From Tolypeutes matacus (taxonomy: Eukaryota; Chordata; Mammalia; Cingulata; Chlamyphoridae): 64,000 nucleotides of DNA. Below are positions 9,053 to 21,835 of this stretch, piece by piece. The DNA is taken from the NCBI GenBank assembly GCA_026826555.1, contig JAKSZT010054399.1, positions 1,918,781-1,982,780 of the forward strand, in the 5' to 3' direction. The translations under genes were made by a program, and so were the position numbers. A model generated the notes under the pieces. It was not told the origin of the DNA. It ran no database searches and was given only the letters and a program-made list of their open reading frames with translations. Within the stretch, counting starts at the first letter, position 1; every line of letters begins with the position of its first letter.

Positions 9053-12000
9053 ATGGCTGAAGTAAGAAATTCGTTACGACTAATAACACTGAATGTTAAT
9101 GGATTAAATTCACCAATCAAAAGACACAGATTGGCAGAATGGATAAGAAAATATGATCCATCTATATGCTGTCTACAAGAAACCCACCTTCGACCCAGGG
9201 ATTCAAGGAGGCTGAAAGTGAATGGCTGTAAAACCATTTTACAAGCTAACAATAGCCAAAAAAGGGCAGGAGTAGCTATTCTACTATCAGACAAAATAGA
9301 CTTTAAATGCAAAACTATTGTAAGAGACAAAGATGGACACTACATATTAGTAAAAGGAGTAATCTCTCAAGAAGAGAGAACAATCATCAACATTTACGCA
9401 CCTAATTGGGGTGCCTCAAAATATGTGTGGCAAACTCTGGAAAAACTAAGAGGAGAAATAAATGCCTCTACAATTATAGCAGGGGACTTCAACACACCAC
9501 TATCATCATTAGACAGAACATCTGGACAGAGAATCAATAAAGAAACTAAGGCACTCAACAATACATTAAAAGACCTGGACTTAATAGACATATACAGAAC
9601 ACTACACCCAAATACAGTGGGATTTACATTCTTCTCGAGTGCACATGGAACATACTCCAAAATAGACCACATGCTACGCCACAGAACAACACTCAATGAA
9701 TTCAGAAAGATTGAGATTATACAAAGTAATTTCTCTGACCACAATGGAATGAAGTTGGAAATCACTAAGGGCAGAGAAACAGGTTAGGCACAAGGATATG
9801 GAAGTTAAACAACACACTCTTAGACAAACAGTGGGTCAAAGAGGAAATTTCAAAAGAAATCAGTAACTACCTTGAAACTAATGAAAATGACAACACAACA
9901 TATCAAAACCTATGGGATGCAGTGAAAGCAGTCCTGAGAGGGAAGTTCATAGCCATAAATTCATATATTAAAAAAGAAGAAAGAGCTAAAATTGAAGGCC
10001 TAACTGCACACTTGGAGGAATTGGAAAAACAACAACAAACTAAACCTAAAGGAAGTAGAAAGAAGGAAATTACAAAGATTAGAGCAGAACTAAATGAAAT
10101 AGAGAATAAGAAAGCACTGGAAACAATAAACAAAACCAAAAGTTGGTTCTTCGAGAATATCAACAAAATTGACAAACCCTTAGCCAGACTAACAAAGAAA
10201 AAGAGAGAACAGATGCAAATACATAAAATAAGGAATGAGCAAGGTGATATCACTACTGACCCCACAGAAATAAAGAGTATCCTAAGAGGATACTTTGAAA
10301 AATTATATGCCAACAAGAATGACAATTTAGAGGAAATGGACAAGTTTCTAGAAGCCCACAAACAGCCGATTTTGATGAAAGAAGAAATAGATGAACTCAA
10401 CATTACAATTAAAAGTAAAGAGATAGACTCAGTCATTAAAAACCTCCCAACTAAGAAGAGTCCAGGACCAGATGGCTTCACAACTGAATTCTACCAAACA
10501 TTCCGGAAAGAGCTAACACCAATTCTACTTAAGCTCTTCCAAAAAATAGAAGTAGAAGGAATATTACATAACTCATTCTATGATGCCAACATTACCCTAA
10601 TACCAAAACCAAATAAAGATACCACAAGAAAGGAAAATTACAGACCAATTTTTCTAATGAACCTAGATGCTAAAATCCTTAACAAAATACTTGCTAATCG
10701 CATTCAACAACATATCAAAAGGATTATACACCATGACCAAGTGGGTTTCATCCCGGGTATGCAAGGATGGTTCAATATAAGAAAATCAATCAATGTAATA
10801 CACCACATAAACAGATTGAAAGAAAAAAATCACATGATCATCTCTATAGATGCAGAAAAAGCATTTGACAAAATACAGCACTCTTTCCTCATAAAAACAC
10901 TACAAAAGATAGGAATAGGCGGAAACTTTCTGAAAATGATAAAGGGTATATATGAAAAACCCAAAGCTAACATCATTTTCAACGGTGAAATCCTAAAAGC
11001 CTTCCCTCTGAGATCAGGAACAAGACAAGGATGCCCACTATCACCACTCCTATTTAACATTGTCTTAGAAGTATTGCATGAGTACTGAGACAAGAAAAGG
11101 ACATAAAAGGCGTCCAGATTGGAAAAGAAGTAAAAATTTCATTATTTGCAGATGACATGATCGTATACATAGAAAGCCCTGGGAAATCTACAACAAGGCT
11201 TCTAGAACTTATAAAGGAGTTCAGTAATGTTGCAGGCTATAAGATCAATGCTAAAAAATCAGTAGCATTTCTGTACACCAATAACAAGCAAACTGAGGAG
11301 GAAATCAGGAAAAAAATACCATTTACAATAGTAAATAAAAGAATCAAATACCTAGGAATAAATTTAACTAAAGATGTAAAGGACTTATATACAGAAAACT
11401 ACACAACACTGTTAAAGGAAATCAAAGAAGACTTAAATAAATGGAAAAATATTCCCTGTTCATGGATAGGAAGACTAAACATCATCAAGATGTCTATCCT
11501 ACCCAAGCTAATCTACAGATTTAATGCAATCCCAATAAAAGTCAACACTATATTTTTTAAGGAACTGGGAAAACTAACCACAAAATATATTTGGAGAGGC
11601 AAGAGGCCCCGAATTGCCAAAGATATATTGAAAAAGAAAAATGAAGTTGGAGGTATCACACTACCTGACTTTAAAACATACTACAAAGCTACAGTGATCA
11701 AAACTGCGTGCTATTGGCACAAGGATAGACCTACTGACCAATGGAACTGAATTGAGAGTTCTGATATAGATCCTCGCATATACAGTCATCTGATATTTGA
11801 CAAGGCCACAAAGCCCGCTCAGTTGGGAGAGAATGTCCTCTTTAACAAGTGGTGCTTGGAGAACTGGATATCCATATCCAAAAGAATGACAGAAGAATAC
11901 CATCTCACACCTTATACAAAAATCAACTCAAGATGGATCAAAGATCTAAATATAAGAGCCAAAACCATAAAGACCTTGGAAGATAATGTAGGGAAGCATC

Positions 12001-12868
12001 TACAGGACCTTGTAATAGGAAATGGTTTCATGAACTTCACAGCCAAAGCACGAGCAGCAAGAGAAAAAAAATAGATAAATGGGATCTCATCAAAATTAAA
12101 AACTTCTGCACCTCAAAGGATGTTATTAAGAAAATAAAAAGGCAGCCTACCCAATGGGAAAAAATATTCGGCAACCATATATCTGATAGGAGCCTAATAT
12201 CCTGCATATATAAAGAAATCCTACACCTTGATAATAAAAGGACAAACAACCCATTTAAAAAATGGACAAGTGATCTGAAAAGACACTTCTCCAAGGAAGA
12301 AATACAAATGGCTAAAAAGCACATGAAAAAATGCTCAACATCACTTGCTATCAGGGAAATGCAAATCAAAACTACAATGAGATTCCATCTTACACCCATC
12401 AGAATGGCAGCTATTAAAAAAACAGGAGACACTAAATGTTGGAGAGGATGTGGAGGAATAGAAACCCTCATCCACAGCTGGTGGGACTGTGGTATGGTCC
12501 AGCCACTGTGGAGGACAGTTTGGCGGTTCCTCAGAAAACTAACAATAGATCTTCCGTATGATCCAGCAATTCCACTGCTGGGTATATACCCAGAAGAACT
12601 GAAAGCAAAGACACAAACAGATATATGCACACCAATGTTCATAGTGGCATTGTTCACCATTGCCAAAAGTTGGAATCAGCCCCGGTGCCCATCAACAGAC
12701 GAATGGATAAGCAAAATGTGGTACATACATACAATGGAATATTACTCAGCTGTAAGAAGGAACAAAGTGCTAACACATGGAATAACGTGGATGAATCTTG
12801 AAGACCTTATGTTGAGTGAAGCAAGCCAGACACTGAAGGATGAACAGTATATGACCTCACTGATCTGA
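9053..12868 (+). pseudogene. L1 ORF2 (endonuclease + reverse transcriptase), frameshifted
   Basis: The apurinic-type endonuclease domain (from MAEVRNSLRL, 9053-9787) keeps its key motifs: LNVNGLN, QETHL, GDFNTPL, KIDHML and SDHNG. The frame then stops at 9785-9787 and shifts. The reverse-transcriptase part continues in another frame (to 11088), with SPGPDGF and [14 protein letters not shown] visible. A second shift lies near 11085, where part of the coding sequence appears deleted. The catalytic FADDM is at about 11146-11160 in the third frame. A TGA at 11748-11750 interrupts the frame, probably a CGA to TGA change. A third shift lies in an A8 tract at 12063-12072. The C-terminal zinc-knuckle-like motif C-x3-C-x7-H-x4-C (from CWRGCGG) is intact. 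The ORF ends at 12868. The lesions show that the copy is dead. Confidence 0.92.
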
Positions 12869-15556
12869 ACTGAGGAAAGTGAGCAGTCTCTGAGAACCAT
12901 TGTCTGAAAGATAGGTTAATAAAGGAGAGTAAGAGAAGAGCAGGCTTTGAGCCATCACCCATATGGACATAATCTATGGTAAAGGGATAGAGTGTGGTTG
13001 CATGTTGGGGGATGGGGCAGATGAGTGGTGGTGTTCCTGGGTTTGGTGGTGCAGCACTGGTGTGTGGGTGGATTAGGAAGGGCAGGTTCAAATCCCCAGG
13101 GCATGTAACTGTGAATCTTGACATTCCATGGGTCTGGAGAGGGTGGTTTCATGGGCCCTGGGGGGCTGGGGGGAAGGGAACAGTCAAGATCTAATGGGGT
13201 GTTTGGTGGTCATGGGGAAGGTTTTTCATTACCTTACAGTAATGGACACAGGACATGGTAAATATCATCAAAATTATTAAACTGTATCATCTAAATGGTA
13301 AACTAAACTGTAAATCATTGGCAATGTTTAGTTGCTATATTTTTCTATCTGTATAACAGTTATAACAATGCAAACATCCAAAAAATGGGGGGGGGTGTTA
13401 ATATGGGGTGGGGAAGGGGGGGTGGTTTGGTATCTGGGAGTCTCCGGCACTCCGTGTGTGACTTTGCTGTGACCTAAAACTTCTTTGAAAATTAAATGAA
13501 AAATTGGGAGACAATGGGGATTGAGAGGGGGAAGGTGTCACGGCACACCAGACATCCGATAACACAGTGATAAAAGGAAGGAAAGAAAAGAAAAGAGAAA
13601 GGAAAAAAAATGAATAAATATATATATATTTTTAAAGGCATTTCCTTTGCTTTTTTGCCCATTTTTTGAATGTCCCAATCCGCTAATTATATTTTATTTT
13701 GTTTTGTTTTTTGTTTGATTATTTGTTTTTTTTTTCCTTCTCTTTTTTTTTCCCCCCGAGTTTCCTTATGTTTGTCTCTTGCATGTAAGCTTATAATAGT
13801 TGTTTCTTTTTCCTAGTAAGTGTATTTGATTATTTTATGGACTACATGTTCATGGAGGATTTGGATCACAGAAGGGTTACAATGGGTACTGCAGGGGATT
13901 ATTGGTGGGGGGTTTCTGGGAGGGGGATTTCATGGGAATTAGTTCATCCAAATATACATGAAAGTTATACAAAATCGTTCAAAAGATCAAAAGATGGGGC
14001 ATGGTCACGATGGGTGGACAATCACACAATAAATGAGGGAATCTGAATTCCTAGCCTGGAGAGCTCTGCCACAGTCTCCAAGGGAGCAGCAATAGTCCTC
14101 TGAGTGCAGGGACAGTGTCTGTCAAAAGAGGATGACCCAATGATGTGTTCTTTTTATTGATGACTACCCTTGTGAGCCTTTGCTCTTGTAACTGAGACTT
14201 AGCCTGCAGTTGTGGGGTGCCTAAGGGTTGCCACCTGAGAGCCTCCTTGTTACTCAAATGTGGCCTCTCTCTAAGCCAAACTCAGCATATGATTGCATTA
14301 CCTTCCCCCCAACATGGGACATGACTCCCGGGGATGAGCCTCCCTGGCAACGAGGGATTAATACCAAGTGCCAACTGGCAACACAACTGGAAAAAGACCT
14401 TGAATTAAAGGGGGAAAAGGTAAAGACAAATGAGTTCAAGTGGCTAAGAGACTTCAAAGAGAGTCAGGAGGTCATCCCAGAGGTAACTCTTACGCACACC
14501 TCAGTAGGAGCTCATAGAACATCTAAGTGCCTATCACCCCACACAGAGGGGCTCCTGAGAGCTCTGGAGACACCCAGGTCCTATATAAGTGGGGATAGAC
14601 CCAGAGACTGATGCCTTATCAGTGGGTTCTATTTTGGAATCTATGCTCCTGAGAGTGACAGAATTGGACTCAAATAAGTCCTCCCTGCACATGGTTCATC
14701 AGTCCCTTCTATTCAAACCTATATGTGATGCTGAAGTTTTTAGGTATACTTCCAGAGACTGGAGCCTCCCGCCTACCTATGTGCCAGGTGTGCATGAAAT
14801 CTAGGTGGAGCTGCAACTCCTACCCTACAGCTCAATGGACTCATCCAAGTCACCTGGCGAGGAGACAACGATGGGCAATGGCCATCCCAGGGAATGGAGA
14901 GGGCCTGCATCTGCAGGCAGGATCATCCCACCCACCATATCCATGGGATATAAGCCCTCTCTCACCATCCCAGTCCCCTCAGGATTGGGGGAAGAACTAT
15001 GGACTAGAGTGGACTTGATGGTATTCTGTTGTACACATATGGTGATTCTAGCAATGGAAGAAATTATAACAATGAGGTGGAGCCAGGGACACTTGACAAT
15101 TGACACTTTTGGGGCAGGGAGGGGACGAGCAGTTGAAATACAGGGGCTTCTTTGGGATTTGGAGGTTGTCCTGAGTACCGTTGTGGCAACGGATGTAGGC
15201 CATTTTAAATCAGCACACACCACTCAGAACTGTGTGGGAGAGAGTGTGGTCTATGATGTGAACTGTGGTCTATGGTTGGTGGCAAGGCCCAAGGATGTGT
15301 AAGTCCATTGAGGGTGGTGGGCCACACTTGTGGGAGATGTTTGTGTGGGATGTGGTGGGAGGTGTGGGAGGTGGGCAACATGGGAATCCCAGAGGGCTCC
15401 GTGTAATATTTTGGGTATCTAAGCACCTCTTAAAATATATTTATATATATACATAAATAACATTTTTGTAAGCAAATGCACATATATGCATATATATTTA
15501 TATATCATTTTGCAAATGTTGGTATGTATTGTGAAAATTTTGATTTTTACCCACAA

Positions 15557-15588
<32 letters not shown>
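12869..15588 (+). other. Long L1 3' region (2.7 kb) with G-rich tract and poly(A)
   Basis: This follows the ORF2 stop and ends in AATAAAAAATAAATAAATT plus poly(A). A G-rich stretch at about 13387-13434 (runs of 4-9 G) is like the polypurine/G-rich tract of other L1 3' UTRs. CCTAAAACTTCTTTGAAAAT at about 13473 resembles a standard L1 3' end. The next 2 kb begin with an A-rich patch (13560-13612) and T-rich DNA (13640-13760), then carry no ORF of note. The last 0.7 kb recurs as an independent insertion at 62889-63594. ORFs in it on both strands (up to 165 codons) have no recognisable domains. Confidence 0.75.
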
Positions 15589-15590
<2 letters not shown>

Positions 15591-15603
15591 GAGACTAGGG
15601 CCA
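15589..15603 (+). repeat. 3' target-site duplication of the 9.6 kb L1
   Basis: AAGAGACTAGGGCCA, directly after the L1 poly(A). It pairs with 5991-6005 with one mismatch. Confidence 0.9.
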
Positions 15604-17164
15604 GTGACGGTGCAGAGCCCCTGGGGAGAGAGGCATTGAGAGGACGAGGGCAATCAAGGCTGGCCCTGAGCCCAGGAAAAGGGCTCTCCATCGAGGGCAC
15701 AGTTCCTCACTCCCACACCCAGCGCCCAGGTTCCTGTGTCATTCAGCCACTCTGAGGTTAAATAGGCTTCTCTAGAAGGGGCCTTCCCACATAATCACCA
15801 TATATCACTCTGTTTTGGAGTAGAGATGAAGAGGGGAGGAATGCATATTGGATTTTTAAATGCTGACTTACAAACTCTTGAAGCACAACTGTTTCATAGA
15901 ATGGGCACTGTCTTTAACACATCATTTATACTCTGTGATTTTGTTGGTTTGAATTTATTCTGAGCGATCTGGCTTAGGGAGTTCCATCATCAAGCCAACA
16001 TTTATCTCTCATGCATGTAATTTAGTTAGGCCCTTAATCATACACACAGCTTTTATCAGGTCTGTCTCATGTCTTTATTTAGTCTATTTACTAACTCACA
16101 GCTCACATGTTATGTCTCCATAGGGTACAGATAAGCAAGGATTTAAGCAGAGATCATAGACAAACTCAAGGATACTGTACACTCTTTTGGGGGCAGTAAG
16201 ACTTGGGTAGTTTCTCTGAGGTATCCCAGGCAGGAGGGCTGTCTGCCAAGACAGGGCAGCTGAGAAACAAGAGGCGAAGGGGTTAAGAGCAGGAGTCATG
16301 GTTATCCAGATCTGGAAACTGCAGTGGGAAAGCCCTCTTCCCCCGAGCCCTTGCAGAGGATTAAGTTGCATGCCCAGATGAGCAAAACAACTTCCCCTTT
16401 TCCCCTAGTCTGTCCTCTCTGCCCCTAGAGAAAGTTCAAATCAGAAGAGGGGAGAAGAGAAAAAGTGAGGGCAAAGACCAGACCCCATCCCCTTTCCCTC
16501 GTCACAGACAGTCCGATGAGCCTAGGCCAGACCTGAGGCGGGGAGCGAAAGAGATGAGAATGGACTTTTAAACTGGGCTGGACCCTGTGTGTGTGTGTGT
16601 GTGTGTGTGTAAAGTGATGAGTGTCAAGAAAGCCATGCTCGGGACAGCTTTTCAGTGTTTAAAAAAAAAACAAAACTGCATATCCCTGTCAGTTCATTTA
16701 TCTTGTTGCTCTATTAATTTAGCACAACCATAAAAGTAAGACTAGAGCCTGGTAGTACTTAAATCATCTACATGGCTAATCATGGGGTTCATTAGGAACA
16801 GTCAGAAAACCAAAACGGCCCTTGGAAGTTAAGCCAAAAATTACTCCAGCTTTGCAGGCTGAGAGTTAGAAAACTTCCAATTTCTGACCTTAATTTTTCT
16901 GCACCTCAATTTTCCCTGCTGGCAAACACTGAGGATTTTGAAAACAAAGTTTTCCATACAAAAATGGGGTGTTCTCTTTTGGCAGTTGGGGTCTATGTCC
17001 CATATGTGCAGCAGCAATATCCCCATATGTGAACTGGAGGATTGAATTAGTACACTCCATGTCACTCTAGTTCTGAACTCTAAGAAACTTGATGCTGCTG
17101 GGAAGCACAATAAATACCCCAAATGCCCATTTCTAGGCCAAGAGAGCAAATGTACCATGGGGTC
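15604..17164. other. Intergenic; (TG)n microsatellite only
   Basis: No exon or repeat family recognised apart from a (TG)n run of about 25 bp at 16586-16610. Confidence 0.5.
16586..16610 (+). repeat. (TG)n microsatellite
   Basis: An uninterrupted TG dinucleotide run. Confidence 0.95.
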
Positions 17165-17600
17165 TGTATTAACCAGGGCCCTCTAGAAAACAGAATCAAC
17201 AGAAACAACCAAAGAAATTGATTATAAGGAATTGGCTCTGAACTCAATAAGGAAGGCCTGGCAAGCAGGAAACTCTGATACAGGTGACACTGAAGACCTG
17301 AGTCTGAATTCCCCAGGGGAAGCTGGCTGACTGGCAATTCTGACAAGAGCCAATGCTGAAGTTGAGGTAGAAATTCTTCTGACCCTCAGTCCTGGCCCTC
17401 AAGTTCTCCCAGTGATTGGATAAGATCACCCACGTTGTGGAGGGCAATCTCCTTTGTTGATTGTAGATGCAATCAGCTAATTATTGATGCAAATTCTATC
17501 TACAAAATGCCGACAGTAAAAATCAGGCTAATGCTTGCTTAACCAAATAACTGGATTCCATAACCTAGCCCAGTTGACACATGAAATTAACCATCACAAG
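17165..17600. repeat. Ancient interspersed repeat, probably LTR-type
   Basis: It opens TATTAACCAGGGCCCTCTAG and closes CCAGTTGACACATGAAATTA followed by ACCATCACA. Between are ATTATAAGGAATTGGCTCTG and GTGATTGGATAAGATCACCC. This combination is a common old mammalian repeat that I recognise by wording. I do not assign its class with confidence. Confidence 0.55.
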
Positions 17601-18330
17601 GTCAGTACCTGGTATTATAGTGACTTAGACTCCAAGAAATATAGGTCGTTTAGTGCATATGTTATTTAATGACTAATTTGCTACTAATAATGGAACTCCT
17701 AGGAGTCATTTATTCTAGTCAAATGAATATACAACCAAGAACTGTACCCTTAACCTATCATCTGGAAATAAATAACTGCTGATTTTACTGCTGGGAAAAT
17801 ATAAGACAGAATTAAAATATCAATAGAAAGTGATAAACTAAGTTTTAAAAAATCTAGACCCCTATGGTCCATTAAGTCTAAGTTCTAAGACCTACTGAAT
17901 GCCATTGCAGGGAATTCTATTGCAACCTACTTCTTTTTCATTTTCTTTAACTAATTTGTGCTTGTGTATATGTGTGTATAGTTTAAGAACACCAGATATT
18001 TCAATTTTGTGAAAAATGAACAAAAGACTTTGATGTGGTAGTTTAATTGCTAGAATTTAGTTTCATTTCAATGTGATATATTTAGCATAAACCATTGTAG
18101 TTTTGCATTTCCAGTAAAAGTAGATAAGGTACATCGTATTGGTTTTGTTGGCAGGAAACCTATTAATAATATTTGCACTGTTCCATTTTGGTAGGCCAAG
18201 TAGCCAAAATATTTTAAAGGGTGCTTAGTGCTTCACTGAGGTTTTCCTACCTAGAATTCGCTAATATAGGTTATTTTTGGTTGCCTGTCTCTTATTAAGA
18301 AAAGCAGTAGGTGTCTATATGCAGCCCCCC

Positions 18331-18351
18331 ACACACACACACACGCACACA
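18331..18351 (+). repeat. (AC)n microsatellite
   Basis: AC run with one ACGC interruption. Confidence 0.9.
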
Positions 18352-19204
18352 GGGTGGATGTGAAGGCAAAGCAGGGATAGAAAGAGGGGAATACATTGCG
18401 TCCACTGTGAGGGCACTGATGATGCTTGAAACCACAGCTGACACTGATACTCACTTCCATTTCCATTCCTGGCTATTTTGGAGGCAAAGAACTTGAGTCC
18501 TTGCATCAGAGGGTATATTTAGTAATGGATGTAAATGGGGATTTAATCGAAGTCCATTATCAAGTTTGGGTAAAATGAACTTACCTCAGAAGCAAAAAGA
18601 ACATCAAAAAGGGGCAGAGAAGAGGGAATTCAGGGCCAGTTTGAAGGCTGAATCTGATACTTGACTGAATTCCATTTGGTCTGTGAGACAAGCTCCAAGA
18701 TCTGATTTGAGTTAGAGCTGCAGTAGTGAAAGTGCAATGAGGTAATACAAACATTTAGAGATGATAGTCTATATTAAGAGGACAGAATCATCAGCATGAC
18801 CCATTTTTCCCAGACTATACCCCATGGGAGTACAAGCAATGGACTATGGGTCAGAATAACACATTTATGATTTACCATTCCCTCAAGGCTAAGCTCCAGG
18901 ATACCAATATATCCTGTTTCCCCAGCTGGCGGAGCAAAATTATTATTCAAATGAGAGCCCAACTCACCGATTACTTGGCTATATTTCTTCCCTCCTTAGG
19001 GGTCCTCCTCCCATAATCAATTCAAATATTCAGAGATAGTCTTACTTCAAGAGCCAGACTTGCTTTCTCTTGCCTCGTGGCTAGCACCAAAATTCAGATT
19101 CAAGCCCTTGAGGCTAGAGGATTCCATAATTATTAGTACATGTTGTTTGTTCCATGACAAAATTGTCCTGAGCTTCCAATGAGATCATCTTTGGTTACTG
19201 TTTA

Positions 19205-19230
19205 CACACACACACACACACACATACACA
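19205..19230 (+). repeat. (CA)n microsatellite
   Basis: CA run with one CATA interruption. Confidence 0.9.
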
Positions 19231-20579
19231 GTCTCGACCCCCAGCCCCATGCCACCCCATATCCTTCACTGTGCTCACACTAGCCCTTCCAAATATAATT
19301 TAGGCCATGCTGTATGCCCAGGTGACCAGCATGAACCCACCTCCATTTCCCCCTCCCTTCCACCAAGATGTTTTCCCCTTGGGTGTCCACAGTCTGGAGT
19401 TCTTCCTGTCAGCTGATCTCAGTGAGACCACTTTGACCTATCTGAGCTGTTTAATAATGTTGGATGAATTCATAAGAGAAGAGGTTAAAATCTCTAAGTC
19501 TGCCCATTCAGGCATCTCCATGGACTTCATGCAAATTTGCTGACTTCTTCACCACAACCTTTAAGAGCCACCTGTCAGAATGTTCCTCTAGAATGACAGA
19601 TGCCTGTTTGCATTTATCTGTACAATTGTTCCTTCCCAGAAGTTCTGCTGCAAGATGACTTACTGTCTCTATCATTTGGACCTTCTATATGCTTCTCCTT
19701 GTAAAAGGTTTACAGTCTCTTGAGAATGGTGACTAACTCCTTCCAAAAACCCTTTCTCAGATATTGTGACAGGGGTAAAAGTGAGATGGGGCTTTGGGAC
19801 TGTTTCCTGGGGCTAGGGCTCCAGAAAGTTTAGCTCTACAGGGTCAACACTGGGGGCTCTGTGTGATGCCTGCTCAGAGACCCGATGCCAAATGGGTAAT
19901 GCAAAACACTGGTTGTCCTCCTGCAGTTTGAGGAGGTGGGCTGGGAATGACCTGGGGGGTGAGCAACTAGCTGTGACCAAAGGCAGAAGCAGGGCAGTTA
20001 GGTTTGGCCAAAAAGAGTGGACAGAGTCCCCAGCCTGAGCCTCCTGCACCTCCTTCTTCTCTCTCAGAATCAGGGTTCAACACCTGGTCCTCACAGTGTG
20101 GAACTCTAGCTCCCATTAAGAGGGTCTCCTTACTCTTATTCTCTCTAGTGGGGGCCAGGGCAGTGTAACCTTCTCCTAACTCCCTCCTTGGTGGCAAAGG
20201 CGAGGGCGCCTGGTGTGCACGGGGCGGACCTCTCCTACACGCTGTTCCACACTGGTGAGGGTGGGGCGGTAGCTTCCTGTGTCCTCTGCCCTCGCTCTTG
20301 GGTCTTGCCAGTCAGTGAGGGGAGAGGCTGTGGCTCAGCTACCCCCCAGGGGTACTTTAGCTTCCACATAACCAGGTGACATTTGCCAGGAGCTGACCCT
20401 GGGAGGCTGGGCCAGATGCATTCACCCTCCAGGAATTTGTTCTGACCTGCCTACATTTAAATTTCTGACATGAAAACAACAAGGTCCACCGTTGTGATTC
20501 TTCCAAAGCAAAAGCAAGATTAGTCACCCCTTGTCTGGGATGTCACAGTATTTTGTCTTGCCACAGTTTAAACAATCAC

Positions 20580-20774
20580 CTTATGGGTATTGCCTCACTG
20601 TTAGCCAAGAAGTTCTTTGAGGGTTGGTATGTGCCTTATGTTGCTGCGGTTTCCTCATCTGTAAAGTGAGGAAAATGCCATGTATGAGAGTGCTCAGGGA
20701 AACGGATGTGGCTCAAAAGGTTCGGCGTCCGTCTACCATATGGAGAGACCGGGGTTCGATCCCCGGTACCTCCC

Positions 20775-20808
<34 letters not shown>

Positions 20809-20880
20809 AGAGTGCTCAGACTCCTGCCTGGCACATGTGAGCTCTGGTAAATGTTAGGCATTGTCACCATTATAATAATA
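20580..20880 (+). repeat. MIR SINE split by a younger SINE
   Basis: MIR phrases TTTCCTCATCTGTAAAGTGA (left part) and CCTGCCTGGCACATG...GTAAATGTTAGGCATTG (right part) flank the SINE at 20698-20807. Confidence 0.75.
20698..20807 (+). mobile_element. tRNA-derived SINE, short head-only subtype
   Basis: The head starts GGAAACGGATGTGGCTCAA, carries the B box GGGGTTCGATCCCC, and goes straight to poly(A) after CCTCCCGGT. The exact 12-bp target duplication GAGAGTGCTCAG lies at 20686-20697 and 20808-20819. It sits inside an older MIR. Confidence 0.93.
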
Positions 20881-21055
20881 ATTTAAGGTACCATCAGAAG
20901 CATCACTATGTCCCAAGCTTCTAGTAGAGCACCTAGCTTAGGCAGGGCCTCAAGAACGTTGATTGAGTAAATGACTTTACAGAAAACAAGGAGGAGAGAT
21001 GCCTTGCTGTTCTGAGGGATGCCTGTTAGGAAGCGGTGGGGAATAAGGAGATGGA

Positions 21056-21244
21056 TTGTGCCCCCAGCAGCCCCCACTTAACTCCCTGCCCCGAGACAGC
21101 CCCCACCTTACTCCCCACCTTACTCCCTGCCCCCAGCAGCCCCCACCTTACTCCCCACCNNNNNNNNNNCCTTACTCCCTGCCCCCAGCAGCCCCCACCT
21201 TACTCCCTGCCCCCAGACAGCCTCCACCTTACTCCCTGCCTCAC
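21056..21244 (+). repeat. C-rich minisatellite (unit about 29 bp)
   Basis: Repeats of a unit containing CCCCCACCTTACTCCCTGCC with alternating CAGCAGC or GACAGC. It is interrupted by the 10 N at 21160-21169. A proline-rich ORF across it is a by-product. Confidence 0.9.
21160..21169. other. Assembly gap (10 N)
   Basis: Ten N bases inside the minisatellite. The repeat copy number, and so the real length, is unresolved here. Confidence 0.99.
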
Positions 21245-21644
21245 AGTTGAGAGGTTCCTCTTCAGAGCAGTATCCAGGTGAGGCAAGGAGGGGGACAGAA
21301 TGTGGTTCCTGCTCCTGAGTACCTTTCTTCCTTTGGCAAGTGTGAGACTTGAGAAAAAGTCCTTCTTTACCTAGCTAATTCCTCCTCGGCGCTGTGTTTC
21401 CTCGTGAGGTGATGAGGGGTGGCTAATTAGGGTTGGTAAGCACGGTCATTAGGCTCACTTCCGGAAGGGAGCTCCGATAATAGAGGAAGAGGCCTTTCAG
21501 TAGACTTCGGGAGCGTTTCACTAGCGTGTAAAATGGTTTATTAAGACAAATGTATCTGTTTGCTTCCATTGCTGTGTATAAATAGAGGCAATACACTGGC
21601 TAAAGCAGAGGAAACCAGTATCTGAGTATATAAGAACTGCTTGG

Positions 21645-21822
21645 GAAGCGGCTGTGGCTCAATCAGTAGGGCTCCCGTTTACCATATGGGAGGCCCCGGG
21701 TTCGGTTCCCGGGGCCTCCTGGTGAAGGCAAGCCCCCCCGCACGGCGTGGTTAGCTGACCCAGCGAGCACAAGCAGCAAGGGGGGGATAAATGAATAAAT
21801 AAATAAAATCTTTAAAAAAAAA
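21645..21822 (+). mobile_element. tRNA-derived SINE, main subtype
   Basis: Head GAAGCGGCTGTGGCTCAA, B box GGGTTCGGTTCCC, linker, AAATAAATAAA tail and poly(A). The exact 13-bp target duplication AAGAACTGCTTGG lies at 21632-21644 and 21823-21835. Confidence 0.95.
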
Positions 21823-21835
21823 AAGAACTGCTTGG

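Larger units (their letters stand above)
6006..15588 (+). mobile_element. Near full-length L1 LINE (9.6 kb), inactive
   Basis: One retrotransposition event, bounded by a 15-bp target duplication and ending in poly(A) at about 15573-15590. Layout in order: 5' region (6006-7806), ORF1 (7807-8988, split by a SINE), spacer, ORF2 (9053-12868, frameshifted), and a 2.7 kb 3' region (12869-15588). L1 retrotransposes by target-primed reverse transcription using the ORF1 nucleic-acid chaperone and the ORF2 endonuclease and reverse transcriptase. This copy cannot do so because both ORFs are broken. The 3' region is several times longer than the roughly 0.5 kb typical of primate L1. Confidence 0.9.
17601..20579. 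other. Intergenic; microsatellites only
   Basis: About 3 kb of mostly unique-looking DNA. (AC)n runs lie at 18331-18351 and 19205-19230. Small ORFs overlap on both strands near 19.8-20.4 kb without recognisable products. Confidence 0.5.

Noticed and set aside
8751..9089. Minus-strand ORF with PPPGGPGNRTRGLPHGKREPH motif, recurring at many places
   Set aside because: This is the antisense translation of the SINE head, repeated at each SINE. It is not a protein family.
14805..15302. 165-codon ORF in the L1 3' region, with a partly shared ORF in the copy at 63166-63858
   Set aside because: Both lie in a duplicated non-coding repeat, and the opposite strand is equally open. The longer one at 63166-63858 is a fusion of L1 ORF2 with the inserted repeat. 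No domain is recognised.
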